Made by a program: the position numbers and the translations under genes
The notes under the pieces: generated by a model
The model's input: only the letters and a program-made list of their open reading frames with translations
Databases searched by the model: none
Told to the model about the DNA's origin: nothing
Shown: positions 17,336 to 26,584 of the stretch, piece after piece
Layout: each line of letters starts with the position of its first letter
Numbering within the stretch: position 1 is the stretch's first letter
Assembly (NCBI RefSeq): GCF_002410825.1
Contig: NZ_DHOS01000073.1
Location: 93,355 to 157,354, forward strand
DNA length: 64,000 bases
DNA from: Proteiniphilum sp. UBA5384
GTDB taxonomy: Bacteria; Bacteroidota; Bacteroidia; Bacteroidales; Dysgonomonadaceae
Direction of reading: 5' to 3'

Positions 17336-17998
17336 TTAAATATAGGCAGTTTGTCGGGCCGGAAAGGAAATGGAATTTATATCCGGGATCAACTCGAAAG
17401 CATATCCTTCTTGCTGCAACCACTCAATGGCACGAGGAAGGGCGTATTTCATATTCTTCTCCGCTTTCAATGAATCGTGAAACACGATGATGGACCCGTC
17501 CCGCGTATATCTCTTTACATTCTCCAGTACCTTTTCGGGTGTCATATATCGGCTATAATCTCGTGTTACTACGTCCCACATTACGACATTGTATCCGGCA
17601 CGCCACAAGGCATAATTCTGGGGCACCCGCATATGTCCATGAGGAGGCCGGAAAAGGGGTGAACTGATCAGTTCACGCGCTTTTGCCGTATTCTTCAAAA
17701 GAAAGGAGGTCTTGTGTTTCCATCCCTGTACATGATTAAAAGTGTGATTCCCTGTCCGGTGGCCTTTTTCAAGTAGCAGACGATATAGGTGGGGGTACTT
17801 GCGGACATTGTCACCGACACAGAAAAAGGTGGCTTTTATATTGTGTTGGTCCAATATATCCAGTACCCAGGGTGTAACTTCGGGGATGGGGCCATCATCG
17901 AAAGTGAGATAGACCGTTTTTTGTCCGGGAACCGTAATCCGCCAGCGGGCTTCCGGAAAAAGGAGCCTGTATAGCTTTGGGGGTTGCTCTATTAACAT
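17336..17998 (-). CDS. Polysaccharide deacetylase (NodB homology domain)
   Basis: This 220-aa protein belongs to the carbohydrate esterase 4 group, which removes N-acetyl groups from peptidoglycan, chitin-like or other amino sugars. Motif 1 is TFDDGP (about 31-36, catalytic base and metal Asp), motif 2 is HRTGNHTFNH with metal-binding histidines, motif 3 is RPPHGHMR, and IVFHDS holds the C-terminal His. There is no obvious signal peptide, only a short N-terminus (MLIEQPPKLYRLLFPE), so it may act in the cytosol or be membrane-associated. It begins 16 bp after the DUF2723 gene and probably shares its transcript. Confidence 0.92.
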   Translation of the reverse strand: MLIEQPPKLYRLLFPEARWRITVPGQKTVYLTFDDGPIPEVTPWVLDILDQHNIKATFFCVGDNVRKYPHLYRLLLEKGHRTGNHTFNHVQGWKHKTSFLLKNTAKARELISSPLFRPPHGHMRVPQNYALWRAGYNVVMWDVVTRDYSRYMTPEKVLENVKRYTRDGSIIVFHDSLKAEKNMKYALPRAIEWLQQEGYAFELIPDINSISFPARQTAYI

Positions 17999-18014
17999 GA
18001 ATCGTTGTTGTGAG

Positions 18015-21000
18015 TTATTCAGCCGATTGTTGCTGGTATTGTTCCAGTAAACGGGGACTGAACTGCTGCATCATATTGAGTGCTTTTTGCATAGTCTCCT
18101 CTTCGGTAGCCCGGTGTAATGTGTCATCGGGAGAAGTGGAGTAATATCCTCGTACCGAGCTGTCGGTAATTTCTTTCAGGAGAGCATCCCCAAAATAGGG
18201 GGCTCCCAGCGTGTAGAAAGTCTGTGCCCGTTGTAATAGGTCATCGACCATTACCTTGTATTTTTGCTTGTCGTATTGCTGGTAAATGGTTGAGATGAGC
18301 AGCATAGGATTGATATTGTTTCCCATCACATCTATATATGTATTGGAGAGCTGTATGGGGTTTAATCGTGTGAACCAATCGAGGTTGCGGTTGATCCTGT
18401 CGCTGATGTCCGCGATAAGTGCTTCGGCTTTCTCTTTTTCACCCAGACGATAATAAGCTCTTGCGAAGAGCAGTCCATCGCTACTGTAAGGAACGGCCGA
18501 AGCTGGAATCATCGTGGTTACTTTATCCAGGGCAGTGAGTGCTTTCTCTTTCTCATCGGCTTCAACCAATGCATTTACAAGGTGTGTGAAGTAAAGTCGG
18601 AACGTAGAAAGCATCCGTCGGCAGGTCTCATCGAGATAGATATCGGAATTCTTTTCAAGCCCTCCCCACCTGAATTTGTTTACCATATTGTCGTAGGCCG
18701 TGTCTATATTTACACCGTTATATAGAGGGGCTCCCGGTACTACCTGATAGGTGAGTCCGTTAAGCGAGAAGTTACGGTTTTGCAGGTTCATGTAGAGGTC
18801 GGGAGTGATTGTGGTGGCAAAATGAATAGGACGTTCCCAGTTTTCATCATTGATATTATTGAGCATCTCCATGATCATCAGTTCCTGACGATACACAGCC
18901 GATCTTTCTCCCAGATTGATATGCATCTTGTGCGCGGGTTTTGCGGCAAGCGCTTTCCAGTTTACCTTTGCAGTATCTACATCCAATGAAAGTACATTTC
19001 CCGGAATGATCTGGGTATTACCTGTAGAGAATGGATTATTCGGCTTTGTATTTTGTCCTGTCCTCAGATTTTCCATCGTTTGTTTCAGTGATAATGTATC
19101 TTTGAAAGCATTCATATCGTAATAAGTGCTGAAAGAAACGGAAGGAATATTATTTTGTCGAAGCACGTCTTCAATTTCCCGTTTAGTTATGATCAGCGCT
19201 GCAGCTCCTGATTCACCCGAGTACTGTGGCCTTGCCCATTTGATAGGCAGCGGTTCCGATTCATAAGCTGGACGAAGTAATTGGTCCACATACCATTCCG
19301 TCTGGAGGAAGCTGAGGTTTGTAACCCGTACGTCGGTGCGGAACCCTTCAGTTTCCTGCACGTACCATAACGGATAGGTGTCATTGTCACCGTTGGTAAA
19401 GAGGATGGCATTCTCACCCACGCAACTCAGGTAGTTCATTCCGGTATCCCTTGCCAGAGTTCTTCCTGAACGGTCGTGATCGTCCCAGTTCTGCGAAGCC
19501 ATCTGTATCGGTATACCTAAGGTGGCTACAGTGGCAAGTGCTGTAGCCACAGTGGTGTTTTTTATATACTTTTTCAGGAAGTAACTGACACCTGCCACAC
19601 CCATTCCCACCCAGATGGTGAAGGCATAGAAGGAGCCTGCATAGGCATAGTCTCGTTCCCGGGGCTCGAAGGGCGTCTGGTTAAGGTAAAGGATAATGGC
19701 CAGTCCGGTCATGAAGAAGAGCATGAAGACAACGGCAAAACTCTGCTGGCCTCTCTTTTTCAGTTGGAACTGGTAGAAGATGCCGATGATTCCCAACAGT
19801 AACGGGAGCATATAGTATTTGTTATGTCCCTTGTTGTTTACGATATCGGGAGCGATATTATCTTGCGGCCCCAGACCCAGTACATGGTCATCGACGACCG
19901 GAATTCCGGTAATCCAGTTGCCGGATGTAATGCCACCGTCGCCCGGTATGTCGTTCTGCCTTCCGGAGAAGTTCCACATGAAATACCGCCAATACATATA
20001 ATTGACCTGGTAATTAAAGAAGAACTTAATATTTTGCCACAAAGAGGGCATCTGGTTCATATCGGTCACGCCGCCCCACCGTTCATACCCGATACTATGG
20101 TTTCGGAATGACGGATTACCGGAATGGGAATGCATTCTGGGGAGCAACATGGTATTGGTGTATTTATAGTTGGGTTGAGTCACCTTTTCATACCTGTCTT
20201 TTTGATCGGGTGAGGTTTTTACTATCTGTTGGTAGGATGTTCGTTCGCCTTTCATTACTGCCGATCCATCAGCGGAACGCTCTATCTTTGAGGCATAGGT
20301 GGTACCGTAGATGAGCGGCGTTTGTCCGTACTGCTCACGGTTCAGAAAACTTCCTAACGAGAAGATATCTTCCGGTGTATTCAGGTCGAGTGGGGGATTG
20401 GCACTTGACCGAATAGGGATTATTGCATAGGCGGAGAACCCTACCAGAATAACCATCAGGCTGGTTACAGCCAGGTTGATAAAATGTATCTCCAGCTTTT
20501 TATACCGGAATGCGAAATAAGCACCTGCTGCAATGAGCAATACCCACAACCACGCACTGCTTCCGATGAAAAGGATTCCCGTCATTCCAAGACTCATAAA
20601 GAATGCGGTCCTGGCACGACGTTCCTTTCCCTTTGGAGAAAGAGTTTCATAGAGGGTCCATCCGATTACCCCTATTAATAAAATAAGGTATATGAATGTG
20701 CCTGTATGGTAAGAGAATCCTAATGAATTCACAAAAAACAACTCAAACCAACCTCCTACTTTGGTGAAACCGGGAATAATTCCCCACATCAGTATGACGA
20801 TCAGTCCAAAAGAGAGCAGAAGTGCTTTAATGCCACCTTTCCAGTCGGGATTCTCATTCTTTTTAAAGTAATAGACCAGTACGATAGCTGGGATGCATAA
20901 CAGGTTGAGCAAGTGTACCCCGATGGATAGTCCCAAGACATAAGCGATCAGTACGATCCATTTATCGGAATGCGCCTTGCCGGCATTATCCTCCCATTTG

Positions 21001-21488
21001 AGGATCAGCCAGAATACCAGGGCAGTAAGCATAGACGAGAAAGCATATACCTCACCTTCCACTGCCGAAAACCAGAATGTGTCGGAAAAAGTATAAGCCA
21101 GTGCCCCTACCAGACCGCTCCCCATTACTGCGATGGTTTGTCCCAGCGTGAGTTCGTTTTGCTCTTGGGATACAATGAGTTTGCGAGTCAAATGGGTAAT
21201 GGTCCAGAAAAGAAACAGTATTGTAAATGCACTCAATAGTGCCGACATGATATTGATCATCCGGGCCACTTGGGAGGGATCGGACGCAAACTGGGAGAAT
21301 AAATTGCCTACCAACATGAAAATAGGAGCACCGGGGGGGTGACCCACTTCCAATTTATAGGCTGCTGTGATGAACTCACCACAATCCCAAAAACTTGCAG
21401 TGGATTCAATGGTTAGCAGATAAACAATGGCTGCGACAGTAAAGGCACCCCAGCCAACGATGTTGTTGATAAGCTTATACTTGATCAT
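18015..21488 (-). CDS. DUF2723 polytopic membrane protein (TMEM260-like)
   Basis: This 1157-aa integral membrane protein belongs to DUF2723, a family related to O-mannosyltransferase-like (TMEM260) glycosyltransferases. The N-terminal half holds about 12-14 hydrophobic helices. The first luminal loop has the conserved acidic motif ASFWDCGEFITAAYKLEVGH PPGAP region, with the Asp-Cys-Gly-Glu core typical of lipid-phosphate sugar transferases. The C-terminal third is soluble, with FTNGDNDTYPLWYVQE and TPR-like helices near the end. Substrate is unknown; a role in cell-envelope glycosylation is inferred from the family. It is followed by the NodB deacetylase gene, which fits envelope glycan work. 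Confidence 0.9.
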   Translation of the reverse strand: MIKYKLINNIVGWGAFTVAAIVYLLTIESTASFWDCGEFITAAYKLEVGHPPGAPIFMLVGNLFSQFASDPSQVARMINIMSALLSAFTILFLFWTITHLTRKLIVSQEQNELTLGQTIAVMGSGLVGALAYTFSDTFWFSAVEGEVYAFSSMLTALVFWLILKWEDNAGKAHSDKWIVLIAYVLGLSIGVHLLNLLCIPAIVLVYYFKKNENPDWKGGIKALLLSFGLIVILMWGIIPGFTKVGGWFELFFVNSLGFSYHTGTFIYLILLIGVIGWTLYETLSPKGKERRARTAFFMSLGMTGILFIGSSAWLWVLLIAAGAYFAFRYKKLEIHFINLAVTSLMVILVGFSAYAIIPIRSSANPPLDLNTPEDIFSLGSFLNREQYGQTPLIYGTTYASKIERSADGSAVMKGERTSYQQIVKTSPDQKDRYEKVTQPNYKYTNTMLLPRMHSHSGNPSFRNHSIGYERWGGVTDMNQMPSLWQNIKFFFNYQVNYMYWRYFMWNFSGRQNDIPGDGGITSGNWITGIPVVDDHVLGLGPQDNIAPDIVNNKGHNKYYMLPLLLGIIGIFYQFQLKKRGQQSFAVVFMLFFMTGLAIILYLNQTPFEPRERDYAYAGSFYAFTIWVGMGVAGVSYFLKKYIKNTTVATALATVATLGIPIQMASQNWDDHDRSGRTLARDTGMNYLSCVGENAILFTNGDNDTYPLWYVQETEGFRTDVRVTNLSFLQTEWYVDQLLRPAYESEPLPIKWARPQYSGESGAAALIITKREIEDVLRQNNIPSVSFSTYYDMNAFKDTLSLKQTMENLRTGQNTKPNNPFSTGNTQIIPGNVLSLDVDTAKVNWKALAAKPAHKMHINLGERSAVYRQELMIMEMLNNINDENWERPIHFATTITPDLYMNLQNRNFSLNGLTYQVVPGAPLYNGVNIDTAYDNMVNKFRWGGLEKNSDIYLDETCRRMLSTFRLYFTHLVNALVEADEKEKALTALDKVTTMIPASAVPYSSDGLLFARAYYRLGEKEKAEALIADISDRINRNLDWFTRLNPIQLSNTYIDVMGNNINPMLLISTIYQQYDKQKYKVMVDDLLQRAQTFYTLGAPYFGDALLKEITDSSVRGYYSTSPDDTLHRATEEETMQKALNMMQQFSPRLLEQYQQQSAE

Positions 21489-21563
21489 TATTCTTTTTTT
21501 GATGGTTGATGTATAGTTTTAATATTCAACCCGAATCACGCTGATTGATTGCGAATTTCCGCG

Positions 21564-21571
21564 CAAAGATA
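21564..21571 (-). promoter_or_regulatory. Bacteroidetes -7 box upstream of the DUF2723 gene
   Basis: The minus strand reads TATCTTTG, a perfect TAnnTTTG box 75 bp before the start codon. A clear -33 box is not seen. Confidence 0.4.
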
Positions 21572-21667
21572 CTGAAAACTCTTTATTTTGGCGATGAATG
21601 AACCCCCATTTTATAGTCGGGGTATTAAAAAAAGTAAAATAACGCAATTGATATTCAATCATTATTC

Positions 21668-21797
21668 GATGGTAATTCATTGGTAATTTAGTGGTTACTT
21701 GGAGGTAATTTGGGCGTAATTCAATTGTAATTCAATTGTAATTCGGTGTGATTCAGTTACAATTCGGTAGTAATTTGGTATGATTCAGTTCTAATTT
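21668..21797. repeat. About twelve degenerate 11-bp (10-11) tandem units
   Basis: This array lies in the 658-bp gap between the divergent DUF2723 and ndk genes. Units end in TAATTY, for example GATGGTAATTC, ATTGGTAATTT, GGAGGTAATTT, AATTGTAATTC (twice), GGTAGTAATTT, AGTTCTAATTT; two units are 10 bp. The period is close to one DNA helical turn. The rest of the gap holds the two promoters and AT-rich DNA without a gene that I can see. Confidence 0.7.
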
Positions 21798-22044
21798 GGT
21801 AGTCTTTAATTTATGGTTAGGCGGTTGTACTAGATGTCAAGCCGAAGAATGCCAAAGTTGAGTATGATGAAGCCGAATAATCCCCCGACGGAGATAAAAA
21901 TATGGTTAAAATTTGTCTATTGTGCTTAATATCAGTAAAATATGTTGTAAAACATGTTTTTGTGTAATATGCTGTAAATCTGCTGTATATGGATATGTTT
22001 TGTTTTGGGTGAGGAAATAGTCCACAAAAAAAAGATTCGATTAT

Positions 22045-22075
22045 TTGGAGAAGAGATAATAAAAAGTTTACTTTG
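22045..22075 (+). promoter_or_regulatory. Promoter of ndk
   Basis: TTG (22045-22047), a 20-bp spacer and TTACTTTG (22068-22075), one mismatch to TAnnTTTG. It lies 71 bp before the ndk ATG. Confidence 0.45.
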
Positions 22076-22146
22076 GAAATGATTTAAAGAAAAAAATCAA
22101 TAATTAAAGGGTCGTTTTCATTAATAGTTTATCATTTTTTTACTTC

Positions 22147-22608
22147 ATGGAGATTACATTAGTAATTTTGAAACCCTCTGCGGTACAGCGCGGAATCATG
22201 GGAGAAATTATCTCCCGTTTCGAAAGGAAGGGAATTCAGATTATAGGAATGAAAATGATAGAATTGACCGATGAAATGCTTAGTGAGCACTATTCTCATT
22301 TAGTTGGAAAATCTTTTTTTGGTCGTATTAAAGATTCCATGCAGGCAAGTCCTGTCGTGGTAATGGCATTAAAAGGGGTGGATGTGGTGAATACAGTGCG
22401 AAAACTTTCTGGTGTGACAAATGGAAGAGGAGCGGATCCCGGCACAATAAGGGGCGATTATAGTATGAGTATACAGGAAAATATTGTACATGCATCCGAT
22501 TCCCCAGAAACAGCTGAAATTGAGTTGAGACGTTTTTTCTCGGAAAACGAAATTTTTAATTATTCCCATTATCTTATCCCGTATCTTTATGCGAATGATG
22601 AGATATAA
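22147..22608 (+). CDS. ndk: Nucleoside diphosphate kinase
   Basis: Ndk (153 aa) transfers the gamma phosphate of ATP to nucleoside diphosphates through a phosphohistidine. The start MEITLVILKPSAVQRGIMGE matches the family, with Ser where most enzymes have Asp in LKPDAVQRG. The active-site His is in NIVHASDSPETA (about residue 118), where the usual form is NxxHGSDS; here Ala replaces Gly. The length fits a bacterial enzyme. It stands alone with its own promoter in a 658-bp gap and is followed after 50 bp by the M23 peptidase gene. Confidence 0.95.
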   Translation: MEITLVILKPSAVQRGIMGEIISRFERKGIQIIGMKMIELTDEMLSEHYSHLVGKSFFGRIKDSMQASPVVVMALKGVDVVNTVRKLSGVTNGRGADPGTIRGDYSMSIQENIVHASDSPETAEIELRRFFSENEIFNYSHYLIPYLYANDEI

Positions 22609-22658
22609 AGGTAAAAGTGTTTTTTAATTGGATTATCAAAAAATTCAGTAAAACAGCA

Positions 22659-23684
22659 ATGGAGAGAAATCAAATTCAGACAAAAGCAGGTATATTATTA
22701 TCAGCAGGCTTGATGTTCATTACGTTGAACGCATTTTCACAACAATCTTCGGAGTCGACCGCTAACCATAGGCCTGATCTCACATATAAACAATTACATA
22801 GTTCTACTTTGAGTGAACAGTCCGGACTTTTTGCAGATGGGCTGAAGCTTAAGCTGGATTTGTCTGTCCTGGAGGAAGTGGAAGAAGACAGGTTCGAGCT
22901 AGATCCTGATGCCATTCCGGCAGATGACGTCTATGGCGGTCTCTGGGAGAACAGTTATGTGAATATGTATGGGAACCTGAAAAATGCTCCGGATACTTTT
23001 ATTGTGGATGTGGAAAATTTCACGATGCCGGTGGACGGTCATATGACATCCAATTTTGGCAGAAGGGGGAGCCGTCGTTACCATTATGGAGTTGATCTGA
23101 AAGCGCAGACCGGCGATACTATTTATGCTGCTTTCGATGGCAAGGTAAGAGTGAAGAGATATGAAAGGAAAGGATATGGTTATTTTCTTGTGGTCCGGCA
23201 TCTGAACGGTTTGGAGACGGTGTATGGGCATCTTTCCAAATTTCTTGTTAATGAGAATGATGTGGTGAAGTCGGGTGACCCTATCGGTTTGGCCGGTAAT
23301 ACGGGACGTTCATTCGGATCACACTTACATTTCGAAACCCGTTTCCTTGGAAAAGCCATCAACCCTAATTTCATTATTGATTTTGAGAAAAAAGCAGTGC
23401 ACGAACAGGAATATCTGGTGACTAATTCCAGTTACAGGAAAACGTCTAACAGCAGTCGTGTGGTTGTAGGAAGTAAAACGGGTTCTTCGAACTATAAGCC
23501 ATCCGCCAACACTGCTAACAATAAATATGTTGCGGGTGATGTAAAATATCACAGAATCAGTAAAGGAGATACGCTGGGAGCTATTGCCAGACGATATGGC
23601 ACGTCAGTGAATAAAATCTGCACGTTGAATAATATCACTCCTAAAACTACATTGAATGTCGGAAAATCTATCCGCATTTCATAA
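22659..23684 (+). CDS. M23 peptidoglycan endopeptidase with LysM domain
   Basis: This 341-aa secreted protein probably cleaves peptidoglycan cross-links. I chose ATG 22659, giving a signal peptide (AGILLSAGLMFITLNAFSQ); an in-frame GTG at 22617 would add 14 residues in front of it. The M23/LytM domain (about 125-245) has the zinc motif HYGVDL (His-x3-Asp) and HLHFE near its end. A flexible Ser/Asn-rich linker leads to a C-terminal LysM domain (KGDTLGAIARRYGTSVNKIC, about 292-340) that binds glycan strands. It is followed by a terminator with G-U pairs at 23711-23745. Confidence 0.93.
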   Translation: MERNQIQTKAGILLSAGLMFITLNAFSQQSSESTANHRPDLTYKQLHSSTLSEQSGLFADGLKLKLDLSVLEEVEEDRFELDPDAIPADDVYGGLWENSYVNMYGNLKNAPDTFIVDVENFTMPVDGHMTSNFGRRGSRRYHYGVDLKAQTGDTIYAAFDGKVRVKRYERKGYGYFLVVRHLNGLETVYGHLSKFLVNENDVVKSGDPIGLAGNTGRSFGSHLHFETRFLGKAINPNFIIDFEKKAVHEQEYLVTNSSYRKTSNSSRVVVGSKTGSSNYKPSANTANNKYVAGDVKYHRISKGDTLGAIARRYGTSVNKICTLNNITPKTTLNVGKSIRIS

Positions 23685-23710
23685 TTTGTAAAACGGACAG
23701 GTAAGCAGAA

Positions 23711-23745
23711 AAAGGTACAGGTTGATTAACTTGTGCCTTTTTTTA
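23711..23745 (+). terminator. Terminator after the M23 peptidase gene
   Basis: AAAGGTACAGGTT pairs with AACTTGTGCCTTT, including two G-U pairs, around a GATT loop, followed by a seven-base T-run. Confidence 0.8.
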
Positions 23746-23746
23746 T

Positions 23747-23754
23747 TAACTTTG
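23747..23754 (+). promoter_or_regulatory. -7 box upstream of the DUF1599 gene
   Basis: TAACTTTG is a perfect TAnnTTTG box, 23 bp before the ATG. The nearest TTG, 22 bp upstream, lies inside the preceding terminator stem. Confidence 0.45.
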
Positions 23755-23777
23755 CCGATCAATTATAGTAGATAATT

Positions 23778-24320
23778 ATGAACTTAACCCTCCATCAATT
23801 TGACGAAGTGTTGGCTGTCTGCAGGGACGTGTTTATCAAGAAACTTCAGGATTACGGAGCCGCATGGCGAATTCTTCGCCCGGGATCGGTGACCGACCAG
23901 ATCTTCATCAAGGCCAAACGTATCCGTACACTTGAGATGACAAAAGATAACAAAGTGGATGAAGGCATCTTTCCTGAATATATAGGGATAGTGAATTATG
24001 GTATTATTGGGCTGATACAATTGGATTTGGGTGATGTAGATTCAGTGGATATCTCTGCTGAGAGAGCGTTGGAGTTATATGACCGGTTTGTGGCAGAATC
24101 GAAAGCGCTGATGGAAGCTAAAAATCATGATTACGGCGAAGCGTGGAGAAGCATGAGACTGAGTTCCTACACCGATCTCATCCTGATGAAGATTCAGCGT
24201 ACGAAGGAGATCGAAGCGAATGATGGACAGACCCTTATCTCTGAGGGAGTCGATGCCAATTATAAGGATATGATCAATTATGCCGTTTTCGGATTAATTA
24301 AACTTCACTTTGGGAAATAG
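23778..24320 (+). CDS. DUF1599 (nucleotide modification-associated domain 1) protein
   Basis: This 180-aa protein consists of two DUF1599 repeats. Each half has the pattern YG-x-AWR: DYGAAWRILRPGSVTDQIFIKAKR in the first, DYGEAWRSMRLSSYTDLILMKIQR in the second, followed by INYxxxGLIxLxLG. The family is related to nucleotide-modification associated domains and its biochemical role is not established. In Bacteroidetes the gene commonly precedes the DoxX-type BT_3928 gene and tpiA, as here. It has its own -7 promoter box and is probably the first gene of the block that runs through tpiA. Confidence 0.87.
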   Translation: MNLTLHQFDEVLAVCRDVFIKKLQDYGAAWRILRPGSVTDQIFIKAKRIRTLEMTKDNKVDEGIFPEYIGIVNYGIIGLIQLDLGDVDSVDISAERALELYDRFVAESKALMEAKNHDYGEAWRSMRLSSYTDLILMKIQRTKEIEANDGQTLISEGVDANYKDMINYAVFGLIKLHFGK

Positions 24321-24367
24321 TAATTCAAATTTACAACGTAAATTTAGATGTTTGCTGCACTTACCCA

Positions 24368-25570
24368 ATGGCGAAGCCGAATAGCAATAAAATTGAATAT
24401 CAATACAAAATGGAATCAGAAAATAAAACAGTGAAATTTTTAGTTGAATTGTCGCGGGTTGTTGTCGGAGCTACATTTGTATTTTCCGGCTTTGTGAAAG
24501 CTGTCGATCCATTGGGTTTTACTTATAAAATAGAGGATTATCTGATCGAATTGGGGCTTACCGGCCTCTTTCCCCTGGCCTTGCCGGTGGCCATTATTCT
24601 GGTGACTGCCGAATTTTCATTGGGTGTTTTTTTATTGTCCGGCATCTACCGGAAATGGACTGTCCGGATGATAGCCTTGTTTATGGCATTCTTCACGCCC
24701 CTTACATTATGGATTGCCATAGCAGATCCTGTGAAGGATTGCGGATGTTTTGGCGATGCATTCGTTATTACTAACTGGCAGACTTTTTATAAGAACTTGA
24801 TACTTCTTGCGGGAACTATTTTACTGGTTTTAAAATGGCGGAAGATAACGCCGCTCTTTTCAGAAAAAATGGCACCTGTAGCAGGCTTGACAATCGTAAT
24901 TTTTGGCGTGCTGTTTTCTCTCCATAATGTGTACCGGTTGCCGGTGATTGATTTCCGACCCTACAAGATTGGAGCCAATATTCCCGGGCAGATGTTCGTG
25001 GATCCGGAGAAAGCTGACGTAATGGAAACCATTTTCATTTACAGTAAAGATGGGGTCGTGAAGGAGTTTACAGAAGAAAATTATCCCTGGAGCGATTCCA
25101 CCTGGACGTTTGTTGAAATGAAGACAAAACTGGTGAAGGAAGGAGAGAAACCTGCAATCGAGGACTTTGCCATAGAAACGTTGTATTATGATGAGGCTAT
25201 TGGTATATGGAATATAGGTGGTGATATCACCGATCTTGTCCTTTCCGATCCTTCCTATACTTTTCTCATGGTTGCCTATTCATTGGAAAAGATGAATATG
25301 AAACATCTCGACCGGTTCAGGGAAGTATACCGCTATGCTGTAGAAAAAGGATATTCTTTTTACCTTCTGACTTCATCGTCCACTGATGAGGTAGGAGAAT
25401 GGGAACGACAGCACCATACCGGGTTCCAGTTCGGCCACGCTGATGAGCGGGTACTGAAGACCATGATTCGGGCTAATCCCGGGTTGATGTTGCTGAAAGA
25501 AGGAACAATTATCAATAAATGGGATGGTCGCAGTGTCCCGGGTGATGACGCTCTTCATGCGATCAAATGA
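24368..25570 (+). CDS. BT_3928 family DoxX-type membrane protein
   Basis: This 400-aa protein has a DoxX/MauE-like membrane domain in its N-terminal half (about 20-200, five hydrophobic helices starting with VELSRVVVGATFVFSGFVKA), including the segment DPVKDCGCFGDAF. The C-terminal half (about 215-400) is soluble and looks thioredoxin-fold-like (ending FQFGHADERVLKTMIRANPG and IINKWDG), but has no CxxC. DoxX proteins belong to quinone-linked redox systems, so a role in envelope redox chemistry is an inference. The start could also be ATG 24410 (MESENKTVKF). It lies between DUF1599 and tpiA, an order I recall from Bacteroides. Confidence 0.85.
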   Translation: MAKPNSNKIEYQYKMESENKTVKFLVELSRVVVGATFVFSGFVKAVDPLGFTYKIEDYLIELGLTGLFPLALPVAIILVTAEFSLGVFLLSGIYRKWTVRMIALFMAFFTPLTLWIAIADPVKDCGCFGDAFVITNWQTFYKNLILLAGTILLVLKWRKITPLFSEKMAPVAGLTIVIFGVLFSLHNVYRLPVIDFRPYKIGANIPGQMFVDPEKADVMETIFIYSKDGVVKEFTEENYPWSDSTWTFVEMKTKLVKEGEKPAIEDFAIETLYYDEAIGIWNIGGDITDLVLSDPSYTFLMVAYSLEKMNMKHLDRFREVYRYAVEKGYSFYLLTSSSTDEVGEWERQHHTGFQFGHADERVLKTMIRANPGLMLLKEGTIINKWDGRSVPGDDALHAIK

Positions 25571-25617
25571 TAGGAAGAAGGGGGCGATAAATTTTATTAA
25601 TTATATATATTATTTGT

Positions 25618-26373
25618 ATGAGAAAGAACATTGTAGCAGGTAACTGGAAAATGAATAAAAACCTGCAAGAAGGAGTTGAACTGGCGACAGCGTTGAATGA
25701 GGCTTTAAAAAACAAAACTGTGCACTGCGATATAGTGATCGGTACGCCTTTTATTCACCTGGCAAGTGTGGTAAACAGTATTGACACGAATAAAATTGGG
25801 GTAGCTGCCCAGAATTGTGCGGACAAGGAATCAGGCGCATATACGGGTGAAGTTTCTGCCGCTATGATCGCTTCTACCGGTGCTAAATATGTGATCTTGG
25901 GACATAGCGAACGTCGTGCCTATTATCATGATACGCCTGAAATATTAAAAGAAAAAGTGAAACTGGCACTTGCCAACAGTCTTACTCCTATTTTCTGTAT
26001 CGGAGAGGTATTGGAAGAAAGAGAAGCGAATAAACATTTCGATGTGGTAAAATCACAAATCGAAGAATCGTTATTCGACCTCTCTGCCGAGGACTTCTCC
26101 AAGATTGTACTGGCTTACGAACCGGTATGGGCTATCGGTACGGGAAAAACTGCTACGGCTGATCAGGCACAGGAAATACACGCTTTTATCCGTAAGACTT
26201 TAGCCGAAAAATATGGTCAGGACGTAGCCGACAATACCTCTATCCTTTATGGGGGAAGTTGTAATGCCGGCAATGCAAAAGAACTTTTCTCCAATCCTGA
26301 TGTGGACGGCGGCCTTATCGGCGGTGCTTCCCTGGGTGTGGATAAATTTATGCCTATTATTGAGGCATTCTGA
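25618..26373 (+). CDS. tpiA: Triosephosphate isomerase
   Basis: TpiA (251 aa) interconverts dihydroxyacetone phosphate and glyceraldehyde-3-phosphate. The TIM barrel shows the N-terminal Asn and Lys in AGNWKMNK (Asn10, Lys12), the electrophilic His in ILGHSERR (about 97), the catalytic Glu in AYEPVWAIGTGKTA (about 170), and the phosphate loop YGGSC. It follows the BT_3928-type gene by 47 bp and is followed by a strong terminator at 26391-26424. Confidence 0.97.
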   Translation: MRKNIVAGNWKMNKNLQEGVELATALNEALKNKTVHCDIVIGTPFIHLASVVNSIDTNKIGVAAQNCADKESGAYTGEVSAAMIASTGAKYVILGHSERRAYYHDTPEILKEKVKLALANSLTPIFCIGEVLEEREANKHFDVVKSQIEESLFDLSAEDFSKIVLAYEPVWAIGTGKTATADQAQEIHAFIRKTLAEKYGQDVADNTSILYGGSCNAGNAKELFSNPDVDGGLIGGASLGVDKFMPIIEAF

Positions 26374-26390
26374 CCCAATTAACAGAATTT

Positions 26391-26424
26391 TACCACAGAT
26401 CAGATCCGGGTCTGTGGTATTTTT
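26391..26424 (+). terminator. Terminator after tpiA
   Basis: TACCACAGA (26391-26399) pairs with TCTGTGGTA (26411-26419), followed by TTTTTAT. Confidence 0.88.
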
Positions 26425-26467
26425 ATATCTTTGAGAGTAAATTTTTACGATTTCTCTCAGCTTTCAC

Positions 26468-26475
26468 TATCTTTG
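26468..26475 (+). promoter_or_regulatory. -7 box upstream of the SPOR gene
   Basis: TATCTTTG is a perfect TAnnTTTG box. Transcription would start near 26482, placing the nested palindrome at 26492-26541 in the 5' untranslated region. Confidence 0.4.
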
Positions 26476-26491
26476 TAGCAATTTATTGTGC

Positions 26492-26541
26492 CAATCCCGA
26501 TGTCGGGAAATCGGGATAACTTGTCCCGACTTTCGGGATTG
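26492..26541 (+). repeat. Nested palindrome in the SPOR gene leader
   Basis: Outer arms CAATCCCGA / TCGGGATTG (9 bp, perfect) enclose inner arms GTCGGGA / TCCCGAC (7 bp, perfect). A further copy of TCGGGAT lies in the loop. There is no T-run, so it is not a simple terminator. Confidence 0.7.
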
Positions 26542-26584
26542 TGACTGGAGTCTTTATTCTTGGTTCTAAAAGTCTGTTTTAATA

